Shown: positions 1 to 10,823 of the stretch, one piece after another
Layout of the letters: every line of letters begins with the position of its first letter
Numbering within the stretch: the first letter of the stretch is position 1
Source: Stagonosporopsis chrysanthemi
Lineage: Eukaryota > Ascomycota > Dothideomycetes > Pleosporales > Didymellaceae
DNA length: 64,000 nt
Direction of reading: 5' to 3'
Assembly: GCA_022560025.1 (NCBI GenBank)
Contig: JAFISE010000037.1
Location: forward strand, 62,001 to 126,000
Made by a program: the position numbers and the translations under genes
The notes under the pieces: generated by a model
What the model saw: the letters and a program-made list of their open reading frames with translations, nothing else
The model's database searches: none
What the model was told of the DNA's origin: nothing

Positions 1-741
1 GTTGATTCCAGCCAAGGGCTTAACAAGGCTACAACAACATCAATTGGCAACCCTGAGTCATCTACACCAAAGAAGAATCTCTCCATGAGCAACACAATCG
101 CTTTCGGTAGTCGTCAAGCTCTCGTTCAACTCGGCGTGCGGCTCAACTCGATGTGCTCCGAATCCAACGATCCACGCAATCACGAAATAATCGCTTGCAA
201 AAAGGCGTTTGAGGTTTTGGAACAAATAAGAGACAGTGTCGAATCTGTACTGGATTCATCGGAGCTAGGCCACCTCTCTCCTCACACTGCGATCCCAACA
301 CAGTCACCCTCATGGCTTCAATTCTTCATGTGCCTCCCATGCGAGCTCGAGGGCACAACCTTACTACCACACAACCCACTGACCCGTCTCCTCCTATCCT
401 TCTACGCCCAAGTTTCCCAGCAATACCTCGACCTTGTCCTCCCCTTGCTCGACCAGCGCCTGGAAACTCCTGTCGACGCTTCCTCGGACTGGTTCGCATT
501 AAGCCTGAGTCGAACACAAGCCTTCGCGCTAGACGTGTACGCGCATTGGTCAGTACTCATGTCTCTGGTGGAAGAGCAGTCCTGGTGGATTGGAAGATTG
601 CCAGTGACTACGCTTGCTGGTGTGGTGAATCGGTACGGGACAGGGTTTGTAAGACGGTTGTGGCCGGATTGTGGGGAGTTAGTGGAGTGGTGGCCGGGAG
701 AGATGCTGCGTGTGCTGCGAGATGTCGAGAGGATGGGGTAG
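1..741 (+). CDS. Probable fungal transcription factor, C-terminal part (5' truncated by window edge)
   Basis: The frame is open from base 1 and ends at a TAG at 739-741, so the gene almost certainly begins outside the window. The methionine at 85 need not be the start. The visible 246 codons have no DNA-binding domain. The last 70 residues carry a pattern common at the end of Zn2Cys6 regulators: an AHW-type helix (DVYAHWSVLMSL), then SWWIGRLPV, then a terminal WWPGEMLRVLRDV segment. The family assignment rests on that tail only. Such proteins are nuclear and regulate transcription; the target cannot be read from this fragment. No intron is needed in the visible part. Confidence 0.55.
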   Translation, partial: VDSSQGLNKATTTSIGNPESSTPKKNLSMSNTIAFGSRQALVQLGVRLNSMCSESNDPRNHEIIACKKAFEVLEQIRDSVESVLDSSELGHLSPHTAIPTQSPSWLQFFMCLPCELEGTTLLPHNPLTRLLLSFYAQVSQQYLDLVLPLLDQRLETPVDASSDWFALSLSRTQAFALDVYAHWSVLMSLVEEQSWWIGRLPVTTLAGVVNRYGTGFVRRLWPDCGELVEWWPGEMLRVLRDVERMG

Positions 742-2574
742 ATTACACTTTCAATGAAGACAAGCTAGTGAGGTGCTCGGTACTGTTTCTTGTCTGCCTA
801 AGTTCCATTGCGTACGCAATCATCACGTTAGTTTCCAATGCTTGCTGGAATAAATTACTTCTGTGAGCTGCAATTCTTGATATTCTCTTCCTACACGCCT
901 TAATTCTTGCTCGTCCTATCATCTCTTGGCAGCATAACTTTCTGTCAGTGAGGCGGATAAGTACCCAGGGTCAGATTGGCTGAATCCTATAGACGCTTCT
1001 GCAGCTCCGCTTAGTCCAACTGCCTCATATCTCTCCGAGCATCTCGTTGCGATTTGACTCCTGTGGGCCTGAACACTTTGGATTCCTTTGCGCGCCACGA
1101 CTGTCCAGCAAGATTTCTGGTCATGTCGTAGAGACAGTGTTCTCCACTTAGGAACGATTCCTCAGCGAGTCTACACGATTATGACCAGGTTGTTAGTGAC
1201 GCGCAGCATCTCGAAGCAGCGAGGGATCGCGCACCCTATTGACTTCTGCAATTTCAGACAGGGCAGATGAATCGGTCTCCGCTTCTTTCAGCACAGCAGA
1301 ACTTTTTCTCATAGACTGTATGTGCGCCCGGGTACTCTGGAGGAGGTGCGAACAATCGCGCAGAGATGTCGGCGAGAGCAAGTAGGACGTTTGCGTAAAG
1401 CGCACCGAAGAAAGCCATGCCAAATTTCTGTAGAAGAATTCACGAGAAGATGTTTGGAGGTCCTGTCCGAATGATGACAATAGTGACTTGTTTTCTTTTC
1501 TTTGTGTGCTTGAGGGCTGCGTTACACAGGGCTGCGGCACAGTTGTAGGCTGGCAACCGATGTAGGCAACCAATGCATGTAGTTACAACTTCGGAAGTTG
1601 ATCATACAGACCCAAGCTGTTGGATTCGCAGATATTACCGATCATACGCAGTGTAGCGTACTGGTCTTTGACCGCCACATGCGAGGCGTCCGTTAAGGGC
1701 TCGGAAAGCTCGCTGACGTGCAATGCCTTCATTGTTTTCTTGTTAGAAGCTTTGTCGGGTTTTCAAATGTCGAAGAGAAATCAAAACCAACGCCAGATGC
1801 CCGGATCCCTCGAAGACTGTAACACCAGTATATCAGAAAAAGCAGTCGGCCAGCTGTGCGATCGGAAGGAAAAAGCATGCATCGCACCCAAAAAGCACTT
1901 CTAGCGTCGCGACGTGAGGCCTCAAAGCAAGACTATGTGATACACCCTTCAACAATGACGTTTATAGCTCCAGTGCAATCCGTCCCTAGAATACAGAAGA
2001 CGATACTGTGCAATCCTCGACTTGAGCATCTGCGATCGGCTTCAATGAGGTTCCGGTCGTGAAGAGGAAGACTGAGAGTGCGCACAGACACAATCTTGTC
2101 AGTGAAACTACGCCGAGTCTACAGTAGGGCCGTGAGGATTTAATCTGTCTTTATGTATGTAACAATCCTACAACATCGTTGTCAAGTCATGAAGTTTAGC
2201 GACGTCCAGCAATCATGTCACAAAGTCCGAATCGGAGTTTCCGCAGGACCAAAACTCGGAATTCCCGCGAATGACGACCCAGTTCGCAGCTTCACGGGCG
2301 GCTACTGAAGGCTAGCCGTGCTAGTTCGGAAAGGAAGCCGAAGTGGCATGCACCACTCATTACTTCAGTGCAGTCTTCTCCAAGACTTTGAACACCTTGC
2401 AAGTTTCAATAATTGCCTAAAGGGTCAGACGACAGGAGCTTCCGGATACTTTATCCATCGAGATACACCGCACCCTAGGAAGTTCATCAGAACAAGTACC
2501 CCGCGAAACCATCCCACCATCGCCCTTGAACTACTACAGCACTTGTTCTATCAGAAATCTGCGTATCATACACA
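742..2574. other. Intergenic, 1.8 kb
   Basis: Short open frames occur on both strands (for example 1193-1573 minus and 1620-1904 plus), but none has a recognisable motif, a supporting splice pattern or a plausible partner exon. The last few hundred bases must hold the promoter of the aldolase gene that follows. I see no repeat or RNA gene. Confidence 0.5.
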
Positions 2575-3519
2575 ATGGCTCCAACTGTTCCTCCATCTGG
2601 TATCTGGGTCCCTGCCGTGACATTTTTCGACCCAAACACCGGCCGTCTTGACCTGCAGGCGCAGAAGAAGTACTTTACATACCTCAAGTCTACGAGCTTA
2701 GCGGGCATTGTCGTTCTCGGATCCAATGCCGAGGCCCTACTTCTCACACGCGATGAACGCATTGCCATCACAGTAGCAGCGCGACAGGCTGTCGGTCCCG
2801 ACTACCCTTTGATGGTGGGTGTATCCGGCTTCTCAGTCATTCAAGTCCAGGAGTACATCGACGACGCAAAGAAGGCGGGCGCAGACTACGGGCTTTTACT
2901 GCCATCAGCGTACTACGGCCCTGCGACAACAAAGGACGTCGTCTACGGCTTCTACGACGAAGTTGCAAAGACGACACCGCTGCCAATCGTCATCTACAAT
3001 TTCCCTGGCGTCGCTAATGGCATTGACCTCGACAGCGTCACCATTTCAGCCCTCGCAAAGGCAAACCCAGGGAAGATTGTCGGTGTCAAACTAACGTGTG
3101 GAAGCGTCGCGAAGATCACACGACTCTCAGCTGAGCTTCCTGCCGAGGAGTTCGCAACCTATGCCGGACAGGCGGACTTCCTGATCGGCGGCCTGGCCAG
3201 CGGGGCATCAGGATGCGTGACAGGCTTTGGCAACATCTTCCCCAAGACCGTGGTGCAGATCTACAAACTCTACCAGGAGGGCAAGCACAAGGAGGCGCTC
3301 GACTTGCACAGGAAGGCTGCGCTCGCAGAGAGCCCGGTCAAGGCCGGTATCGCAAGTGTGAAGTACGCCGTCAGTCAGTACAGTGCAGTGGCAGCAGGCA
3401 TTGATGACGCAGAAGCAAAGCTAGCTCCCAGAAAGCCATATGTTCCGGTCACTGATGCGGTCAAGTCGAGTATCAAGAAGACGATGGAGGCCGTGGCAGA
3501 GATTGAGAAGGGGTTCTGA
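2575..3519 (+). CDS. DHDPS/N-acetylneuraminate lyase family aldolase
   Basis: A single exon encodes 314 residues, the normal length for this (beta/alpha)8-barrel family of class I aldolases acting on pyruvate or related 2-oxo acids. The Schiff-base lysine is K172 (GVKLT) and the catalytic tyrosine is Y141 (VIYNFPG). The substrate-binding GTTGE motif of true dihydrodipicolinate synthases appears here as GSNAEA (residues 49-54), so substrate use is probably different. Fungi make lysine through alpha-aminoadipate, so a lysine role is unlikely. Fungal members of the family include 2-keto-3-deoxy-sugar-acid and 4-hydroxy-2-oxoglutarate aldolases, and one of those is the best guess. No targeting signal is visible, so it is probably cytosolic. 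It is convergent with the glutathione transferase downstream, 137 bp away. Confidence 0.9.
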   Translation: MAPTVPPSGIWVPAVTFFDPNTGRLDLQAQKKYFTYLKSTSLAGIVVLGSNAEALLLTRDERIAITVAARQAVGPDYPLMVGVSGFSVIQVQEYIDDAKKAGADYGLLLPSAYYGPATTKDVVYGFYDEVAKTTPLPIVIYNFPGVANGIDLDSVTISALAKANPGKIVGVKLTCGSVAKITRLSAELPAEEFATYAGQADFLIGGLASGASGCVTGFGNIFPKTVVQIYKLYQEGKHKEALDLHRKAALAESPVKAGIASVKYAVSQYSAVAAGIDDAEAKLAPRKPYVPVTDAVKSSIKKTMEAVAEIEKGF

Positions 3520-3656
3520 GTTGGTTTAGTGTTTGGTAGCCCTTACTCGAAGATATGTAGACAAGATGCAGCTTTTTTGAAAACACTCAAGACCCAGATC
3601 TCACTGCCATGCCAAAAGGCGACACGTTATGGTTGTCCAGACTTATTAAGCCGCGC

Positions 3657-4563
3657 TCAAGGAATACCCCTACCGGCTCTAATAGCCTTTGCGGCCTCAC
3701 TCTGCGCCTCATCCCTCGCATACCTCCCGTAGATCGGTAAGTAATGCTCCCTCTCACTCAACGTCTCCTTGACACTCTTCCTACTCTCCACAGCAGCCAG
3801 CCATTTCCTCCAGCGCTTCCACACCTCCTCAAAGTTACCTCCCTGACCCTCTTCCGGAAGACCACTCCCGCCCTTGAAGGTATCAAACACCCACAGCCGA
3901 TTAGCCCATGGCGCAAGCACGATGTCGATGAGGGAGAATTCGCTGCCGAGGAAAAAGGGGCCCTCGGGATCCATCTCGCTGGTGAATTCCTTCAGGTGGT
4001 TGAGGAACTCGGTCTGCTTTTCCTTGAGGCCGTCTTCGCCTTGGTGCTGCAGGAAGCGGTGGTAGGCAGGGATAATCCGGGAGCCAACATCTGCAGTTGT
4101 TAGCTATCACAGCATTGGTACATATTTTATTGAAGCTTACAATCAGTCCAAATCCTGGTTCGTGCGCGGAGGTAGGGATCAGTCGGCAGTAGCTTGGGAG
4201 TGTGGTCTGGATACGCTTCTTCGAGGAACTCGCAGAGTACGGTGCTCTCGTAAAGTGGCTTGCCTTTATATTGTAGTGTTGGGACGAGACCGCGCGGGTT
4301 TAGGTCGAGAAGGGACTGAGGTTTGTGATATGGGTTCACTTCGATGTACTGATACTGGATGCCCTTCTCTTCAAGTGCAATCCAGACTCGTTGTACGAAG
4401 GGACAGAACCAGCCGGAATAGAGCTTCAGGTCATTCTCGGCCGAATGTGCCTGGTGGTGTCAATTTGGAGCTATAGCAAGCGTAATATACTGACCTGCAC
4501 TGTCTTTGCGGCCAATCCAGTTGCCTCCGGGTGGAGGTTCGCATCTGGATGGTCTTTGCCCAT
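3657..4563 (-). CDS. Omega-type glutathione S-transferase
   Basis: Three exons join in frame (4563-4495, 4450-4141, 4090-3657) to give 270 residues. The introns of 44 and 50 nt have GTCAGT and GTAAGC donors and CAG acceptors. The thioredoxin-fold N-terminal domain has the active-site motif CPFVQR with C39. A cysteine there, not tyrosine or serine, marks omega-type enzymes and related dehydroascorbate or thiol transferases. The sequence LYESTVLCEFLEEAYPD is the glutathione-binding ESxxI-like segment. The C-terminal alpha-helical domain contains FFLGSEFSLIDIVLAPW, the usual N-capping box region. The likely role is glutathione-dependent thiol reduction or detoxification in the cytosol. The ATG at 4563 is the only one that gives the short hydrophilic leader before the thioredoxin fold. 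Confidence 0.92.
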
Positions 4564-4974
4564 GATATTTGTGTTCTTTGTTCTGCAGTGGGTTGCTTGG
4601 GTCACTGTCAAGGTGTCTAGTCGTAGTTACCAGAAAGGAGCACGGCAGCTATATAAGCAATGCGTCATTCTTCACATCGCTATACACATGACCAATCGCA
4701 CCATGATTTGTACTGTTTAATGACGAAAGCGGGGTAACGGGTGCGGCCTCACCCCACCTTTGAAGCTGGTGTGAACGTTTGACTATACCCTAGCGGAAAT
4801 GCATGCGCAAAACAGATTTGTATGTACGTCTAGATTGCAAGGGTTCTATAGACTTGATGCCTCGAGGCTTTTCGTGACCAAACCGCTACCCATGGGCTCG
4901 ATACGGAAATTGCACATACACAAAACAAAAAAGGATTCAATATAGGCTTACTGCCTGTGGTCCCATCTCGCGGA
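4564..4974. promoter_or_regulatory. Upstream region of the glutathione transferase
   Basis: These 411 bp separate the start of the minus-strand transferase from the stop of the adenylosuccinate synthetase, also on the minus strand. They must hold the transferase promoter and the synthetase 3' end. A TATATA-like stretch lies near 4650-4656. No gene is seen. Confidence 0.4.
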
Positions 4975-6448
4975 TCACGATCTGACGACCATGTGATCAC
5001 GCGCAGGTCCAACACCAACCCACTTCACCTTGACACCGATGAACTTCTCGATGTACTCGATGTATGCTCTCGCGTTGCTGGGCAGGTCGTAGTAGTTCTT
5101 CGCGCCGGTGGTAGGCTTCTTCCACCCAGGCAGAGTCTCGTAGGTAACCTCGACCTCAGCCAGGACATCGGGGTTTGATGGGAAACCGTCAAGCTTCTGA
5201 CCCTTGTGCGAGTACGCTGTTGCGATCTTGAGCTCGTCGAAGTCATCAAGTACGTCGAGCTTAGTAAGGTTGAGAGCGGTGTAGTCGTTGCAAGCGTGCG
5301 AGTGCTTGAGGACAACGAGATCGAGCCATCCGCAACGACGCTTGCGACCAGTTGTGACACCGACTTCGTGGCCGATCTTCTGGAGCCTGTCGCCGACTTC
5401 GTTCAGCTGCTCGGTAGGAAAGGGACCGCTAGGATCTGTTAGTTTCGTTTTCATCACACGCAACATGACAGACTCACGATCCGACACGGGTAGTGTATGC
5501 CTTGACTACACCGATGACTTCCTTGATCGAGCGCCATCCAAGGGTCAGACCCGTAATGACACCTCCAAGACCTGTGTTCGACGACGTGACGAAAGGATAT
5601 GTGCCGTAGTCAATGTCGAGCATGAGAGCGTTGGCGCCCTCGACCAGGATCTTCGCGTTCTTCTCCTTCGCAGACTGGAGGAGAGGAACCTGGTCGACGA
5701 CGTAAGGGGCAATCTTCGGGCGGAGCTCCTGTAGATTCAGGTTAGCCGCAGTTCATGGTCAACGTCGAGTTCCATCCTTACCTTGTACTTCGCGATCTCC
5801 TCCTCGACATCGTACTTCAGCAGGTCACCAAAGCGCTTCTGGTAGCCAGCTGCGACGCGGCGAAGCTTCTTCTCGAAGACCTCCTCGTCAAACAGATCGC
5901 ACATGCGCAGACCGCTCCTGGTCATCTTGGAGCTGTAAGCTGGGCCTGAGATTTGTTAATGACGGGCGCCTTTCATACTGATGAGTCAATACTGACCAAT
6001 GCCCTTCCTAGTGGTACCTGAAAGTAAACTGTCAGCACTTCTCCCTGGTTTTTCATGCAGGTTCCGCACCAATGTTTCCTCCACCAAGCTCAACCTCCTC
6101 GAGGCCATCCACCAACTGGTGGACATCAAAGACAACGTGTGCCCTGTCAGAGATGTAGATCCTGTCCGTGGTATCGAGGCCGTGCTTGTCGAGCGCCTCC
6201 AGCTCCTTGAAGAAGCTGGGCACGTGGACGACGCACCCGCTGCCGACGACGTTGATGCAGTTGGGGTTGACGAGACCGGAGGGAAGGATGTGGAAGTCGT
6301 ATGTGACACCGTTGGCGACGATGGTGTGTCCCGCGTTGTTACCACCCTGAGCGCGGCAGCACAGTTGCGATTCGTTGGCGAGGATGTCTGCGAGCTTTCC
6401 CTTGCCTTCGTCGCCCCATTGGGCGCCGAGGACAACCGTTGTAGACAT
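4975..6448 (-). CDS. ADE12: Adenylosuccinate synthetase
   Basis: The enzyme catalyses IMP + aspartate + GTP to adenylosuccinate, the first committed step from IMP to AMP. Five exons join to 422 residues, the usual length: 6448-6070, 6017-5997, 5945-5782, 5728-5478, 5428-4975. The N-terminal GAQWGDEGKGK loop holds the catalytic aspartate and binds IMP and GTP. NNAGHT supplies the catalytic histidine. GTTRKGIGPAYSSK, PFVTSSNT and the TTGRKRRCGW segment are all intact. Exon 2 is only 21 nt and encodes part of the IMP-binding GTTRKGIG motif, so skipping it would kill the enzyme. The last intron uses a TAG acceptor (5431-5429), forced by the frame of the VGSGPFP motif. The start is the ATG at 6448, directly before the conserved VVLGAQWGD strand. 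Confidence 0.97.
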
Positions 6449-6903
6449 ATTCACTGAGGAGGATGTGACAAAAGACGAGAGATGAACGGGTGCGGCGGCC
6501 GTGGAGATATAATAGACTTGGCCGCCTGCAACTTTTCGTTAGTTCGTTGGCCCAATCAGAAGTTTTGCGCGTAAGAGAAGACGCGACGCAAACGTCGACG
6601 AGACGAGTGTGGGGTTGTTGTAGCTCAAACAAGAGCGTTTCATTTGCTCGTTCTACATATGACTATCTACCTGCACAAAGTGTGCGACTGAATCTTGCTG
6701 CGCAATTGATTGATGCTTGTTGCTCAATTGACTCTTCTTACCCCACTAGCGGGGTACCGGTAGTAGCGATCCCGGACTGTCGCAATCTTGCACGCTAGCC
6801 GCCTAACCAATGACATCAGCGGTGCATGACGGGAGAAATGCACAGGGAAACAGCCGTTGCGCTGACAGCGGTGTACATGTATTGTCCATGACTGCTTTGA
6901 TAA
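6449..6903. promoter_or_regulatory. Upstream region of adenylosuccinate synthetase
   Basis: This 455-bp spacer lies between the synthetase start and the stop of the next minus-strand gene. No coding sequence can be supported. The part next to 6448 is the likely ADE12 promoter. I saw no recognisable operator. Confidence 0.4.
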
Positions 6904-7709
6904 CTACAAGACGACAGCAGCGAATCCAACAAGCAGCGCTGTTGCAAGACCGGCCCACAAGCCCCGCTCACTCTGCAAGCGCATCGCAGCACCAGGGAAC
7001 GGCACTGGCGAGGACCCATCACCGCCACCGCTTGATGTAGGAGACCTTGCCGGCGGGTAGGTGGTCGTAGGTGTTCCAGTCAAATTCTGCACCTGGAAGT
7101 AACTTCCAGCGAACGGTTGACCTAGGCCGGTATCTAGGACAAATTGGCTGACATTGAACGGCACTCGGTTGTTCGTGAGGTTGCTGTACTGCGCAGGAAT
7201 CGAAAAGTTGGCGGGTTGCTGGAATACAATGATGTTGTATGAGTGTGGTACATCGCCTACAGGAGGAGAAGGCTGCAGGTAGGGTACAGGGCCGTTTGGA
7301 ATCACGAGAGGTGTCGAGCTTGAGTTAGAGACTTTGGGACCGAGAGTCACGTTCGTGGCAAACCAGTGTACAAGCTGGACTCGGGAGCCATTGCGCGGGA
7401 CATCGAGATCCACAATCAGGAGGACTCCTGGAGGTGGAGTTGGGTCATTGGCATCAGATGATGCCCACCAAACTGTTGTGCTGATGCCTGGAGGGTTCCT
7501 GGTGTCTATATCGTATGTTAGCATTCGATCTTTTCCAACCGCACAAGGAACATACCAGGACGCGGTATCAATTCTCCAGCAGGAGAGACCGTGTTATTGC
7601 CAAAATCTACGACTAGACCCTGGCTGGCAGGTAAAGGAAAGCCAGGTCCTGTCTGCGCAGTTGCAACACCTAGCGCAGCAGCGACGGCTAGAATTGATCT
7701 ACCGAACAT
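6904..7709 (-). CDS. GPI-anchored PEBP-like secreted protein
   Basis: Two exons (7709-7556 and 7505-6904, 50-nt intron) give 251 residues. The first 19 residues form a signal peptide ending at VATAQ. The middle has the phosphatidylethanolamine-binding protein fold signatures: LLIVDLDVP followed by VQLVHWFATNV (the DPDxP-like and HW parts of the ligand site) and PHSYNIIVFQQP. Several N-glycosylation sequons are present. The C-terminus has a Gly/Ser-rich spacer and a hydrophobic tail (GLWAGLATALLVGFAAVVL), the classic GPI-anchor signal. The protein should sit on the outer plasma membrane or wall. The function of fungal secreted PEBP proteins is not established. The ATG at 7709 is chosen because it starts the signal peptide. 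Confidence 0.88.
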
Positions 7710-9239
7710 CTTGTATAATGAAGAATCAATCAGCTTGTTAGATCCAGCTATCAAAGCTTACTGTTTGTTCTGATATATGTCAAACAGGTACCGCAACTTG
7801 CGCAGGTCCGGGCTCTTAAGTCCGAGGTCTGCCATGACGTACTCCAAGCCTCGAACATGGGCGCTTATCGATCCTCGCAACCCAAAACACACTTTAGGAC
7901 TTGATGTCGCCATCAGTCAGATTCCCTGTCAAGATACGGCGGAAGCTTACGGTTAGGATCTGTTCTTAATGGTATGGACTCTTGTAAGGCGGTATTTCGT
8001 TGCCAGACTTCGACATGCTCCGATCCTGCTCAGAGTACATGTTTGCTCCATCCATCGCTTTGAAACGACACCGTCGGAGAGTTTTCGTGCGCAAGAGGTA
8101 TTTATGTTTAACCGAACAATTATGCCGGCAATATTGAGTGCCGTGGACTGCTATTCGCCACGGTGACTGCACTGTTAGATCGGACCGATACTTCACACCC
8201 GCGTACCTGTTTGTAAAATGCAGCTGCAACTTGACTGCAGACGCTGTGCACGTTGCAACATAGAGCATTGCCATAAGAATACGACTTCTTACAGCGTATC
8301 GATAATATCTTTTGTGCACTGTTCCGGTCGGCTTGTTCAAGTCTCTGGATTCGTCAGAGCTTGTTATAAAAAAGAGTAGAGATGAGCAGAGCAGGTGCGC
8401 ACGTATGCAATTGGTTGACGATGCTTCCTTATTGCGGACATAGGGCTTCAACAAGAAATTATACAGTCATGATCTGCTAATCCTGTTGCAACCACGACTA
8501 GTAATACTTTGTCTGGATCAGCAACATCGACTTACCAGTGACGATCATTCCACCAAGCTACATACAATACCCCGTAGCTTGATATTCAATAATAAATTAT
8601 ATCTACATGGAATACTACTGAGTATCGTCGATACCTTCGACGTTGAGTGTGTGAACAGAATAGTTCCGGTAAGCTCGAACTTGATGTCCAGACTAAATCC
8701 AAACCAGTCGCCAAAATAGTAACCGAGTTACGACCTATACTAGCCACCAGTTATTGGCTCCTAGCGCTGGTGATTTGCTTAGCATGATGGCAAGACTCCT
8801 TTAACTAGGCTCACTGCTATCCAGGGCTGTGAATATTTCGATATTCTGGCAGCTTGAGGTACTGTCTCACTGAACGAAGTCGATGGGTAACAAACTGACA
8901 TCATCTCTTACCATGGCGGTTTGTCGTGTAACTGTTTTCCTTTCCATCATTCCAATGAGAGACCGCAGGGTCGATGAAGATCCACGGCCAGTAGAATACT
9001 TGATTGGGGCCTCGCATCAAACCGATGTACATATTGCGGTATGTCACTCGTTCGACGACATATACAGCGGAGATCATATACTGGGGATGTCGTTGGTAGG
9101 CCTGCCCTACAGGATTAGATTGTCTCTCTCTCACCTGCCTCTCGGTAAATTGGACATTGCGCGCCTGCCACTCAAGCTCCCAGGACAACAAACAACCTGA
9201 GTCCACGATCGACCACCTCGCGCGAGCACAAACGTCGCC
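7710..9239. other. Intergenic, 1.5 kb, divergent promoters
   Basis: The region lies between the minus-strand PEBP gene and the plus-strand BTB-RING gene, so it holds both promoters. Open frames at 7966-8454 and 8901-9206 (both minus) have no recognisable domain and composition like the non-coding surroundings. I do not call a gene. Confidence 0.45.
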
Positions 9240-10126
9240 ATGCCTCCCTTTGAACGGCGCGGCGTGTCACGAAAAGCGAAGAGGCAGAGCCCATTTTTGT
9301 GAGTCAAAGATTATTCTCCCGCGCAGGTGAAGGCTCCCATGATTCTGACCTGTAATGTAGGCTCGGAAGCTCCTTCGTCCACCTGCTTGTCGGCCCACAC
9401 AACCGCAGATTCTCAGCGCACGAAGATGTTCTCTGCTTCCGCTCGACCTACTTTAAAGATCGCTTCCAGAAGGGACGCAAAGAGCTTGCAGGCGAGTGCG
9501 CGGTCTGTATGGAGGACTTCGAGATAGCTGAGACAGTGTACTGCCGAACCTGTGGTCAGAACTTCCACGTAAAATGCATGGAGCAGTGGCTCAGAACCGA
9601 GAACAACAATTGTCCCACATGCCGCACCGCCTGGAAGAAGCCCACCTCGGGTGCTTCTACACATACGCTTGACCAGCTTGATCCGGATGGATTCGAAGTA
9701 TATGTTCAGTGGCTATACTCACACCGCATCCCGAGCTACTCTGCAGGTACCGTGGACGATCGCTGCGTTCGTATGCTCAAAGCGCACCTTGTCGGCAGTA
9801 CGCTAGCAGATGACGACTTCCTTAGTGCTGTGCGCAGTAGGATTGTCGAGATTGCTGTGGAAGGTGGGCTGGGCTACCCTGTGGTTGATTTCGCATACAA
9901 GAACACCCATGAGCCTTGCGCTCTTCGACGCTTCTTTATTGACCTGTATGCTCTCACTGGCTCTATCGACTCCCTCAAAGACGGGAATGTCTCACATCTA
10001 GTCCTTATCGATATGGCACAATCCTTTATGGAGAAGAGCAAGCAGCCAGCGGAGGGCGAGACTGTGTGGACCATGTTGGCCGCTGAGGGTCATATCGAGC
10101 TTGAAGATGAGAATTGGCACCCTTGA
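9240..10126 (+). CDS. BTB-domain protein with an embedded RING finger
   Basis: Exons 9240-9298 and 9361-10126 join across a 62-nt intron to give 274 residues. Residues 24-62 look like the first half of a fungal BTB fold (VHLLVGPHNRRFSAHEDVL, then STYFKDRFQKG). A zinc-binding RING follows with C66, C69, C81, C84, H89, C92, C104 and C107; the fourth ligand is a cysteine (CRTCGQNFH) where a RING-H2 has histidine. After it the BTB pattern resumes (LDPDGFEVYVQWLYSHRIP), followed by the alpha-helical tail typical of fungal BTB proteins. BTB domains dimerise or bind cullin-3 and RING fingers recruit E2 enzymes, so a ubiquitin-ligase role is plausible but unproven. The start ATG is the first in the open frame, and the joined codon TTG at the exon boundary keeps the frame. 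Confidence 0.85.
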
Positions 10127-10217
10127 GACGTCTTCAGGTCAGTAAAGAGCATGTGCACATACGAGCATTGGATTCCCAGCCTGATTCTGAGCCTGCAACC
10201 CCGCTCTGCAAGATTGA

Positions 10218-10370
10218 GCTGACAAGGTTCGGTTGTAATGTCAATGTCAACAACATGCAAGTCGACTCGTTTGCGTACCTGTGAGGTGGTGCTGATAAGG
10301 ATCGGTTGTAATGTCGATGTCAACAACATGCATGTCAACAACATGCAAGTCGACTCTTTTGCGTCTCTGT
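10218..10370. repeat. Imperfect direct repeat with an internal 15-bp tandem
   Basis: Copy 1 (about 10218-10282) and copy 2 (about 10291-10370) share GGTTGTAATGTC, ATGTCAACAACATGC and AAGTCGACTC in the same order with few differences. In copy 2 the 15-mer ATGTCAACAACATGC is doubled head to tail. The repeats lie after the BTB-RING stop and 450-600 bp upstream of the desaturase start. They could be a regulatory array of the desaturase or simply a young duplication. Confidence 0.85.
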
Positions 10371-10823
10371 CAGCCGAATTTCCACGCCCGCAACTCGCAA
10401 CACAGCATCGAAGTAGGCTGCAGTCACGAAATTCAACAACAGGTGCAGGAGGAACAAAAGGGAGGCCTGAAGTCTGGCCGGGCGCACTCGCGACCATGTC
10501 CCAATGTCGTTAGACCTTCCTTAGTGTAGACAAAAGCGTCTGATCATGTATCATCAGATTCGGCGAATCTCACTCCACAGCAGCACGACCGACGAATTGA
10601 AGTCGGGTAATGATGACTGAGCCAACCCAGTTGATAGGATACAGACTCGTTCGGCGTGCTGGAGCTTGTTGGGCCGGCTATGGCGCCCACGTTTCATGCG
10701 ACAACGCTGCAACGGCTTCCGATAGCTCCGGCTTCCCACAGTGTACATCCTATATATGAGGCTTCGGCCCACCAGAATTGACATGCCAGCCACTCTTTTG
10801 TTGTTGTATTCTCTGGGGAAACA
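10371..10823. promoter_or_regulatory. Promoter region of the delta-9 desaturase
   Basis: No gene is seen here. A TATA-like TATATATG lies about 70 bp before the desaturase ATG, at roughly 10751-10758. The 5' leader between it and the start codon contains a further ATG (10784), out of frame or weakly placed, whose effect is unknown. Confidence 0.45.

Noticed and set aside
10238..10529. Small ORFs over the desaturase upstream repeats
   Set aside because: The frames exist only because the repeated 15-mer has no stops; there is no domain or splice support.
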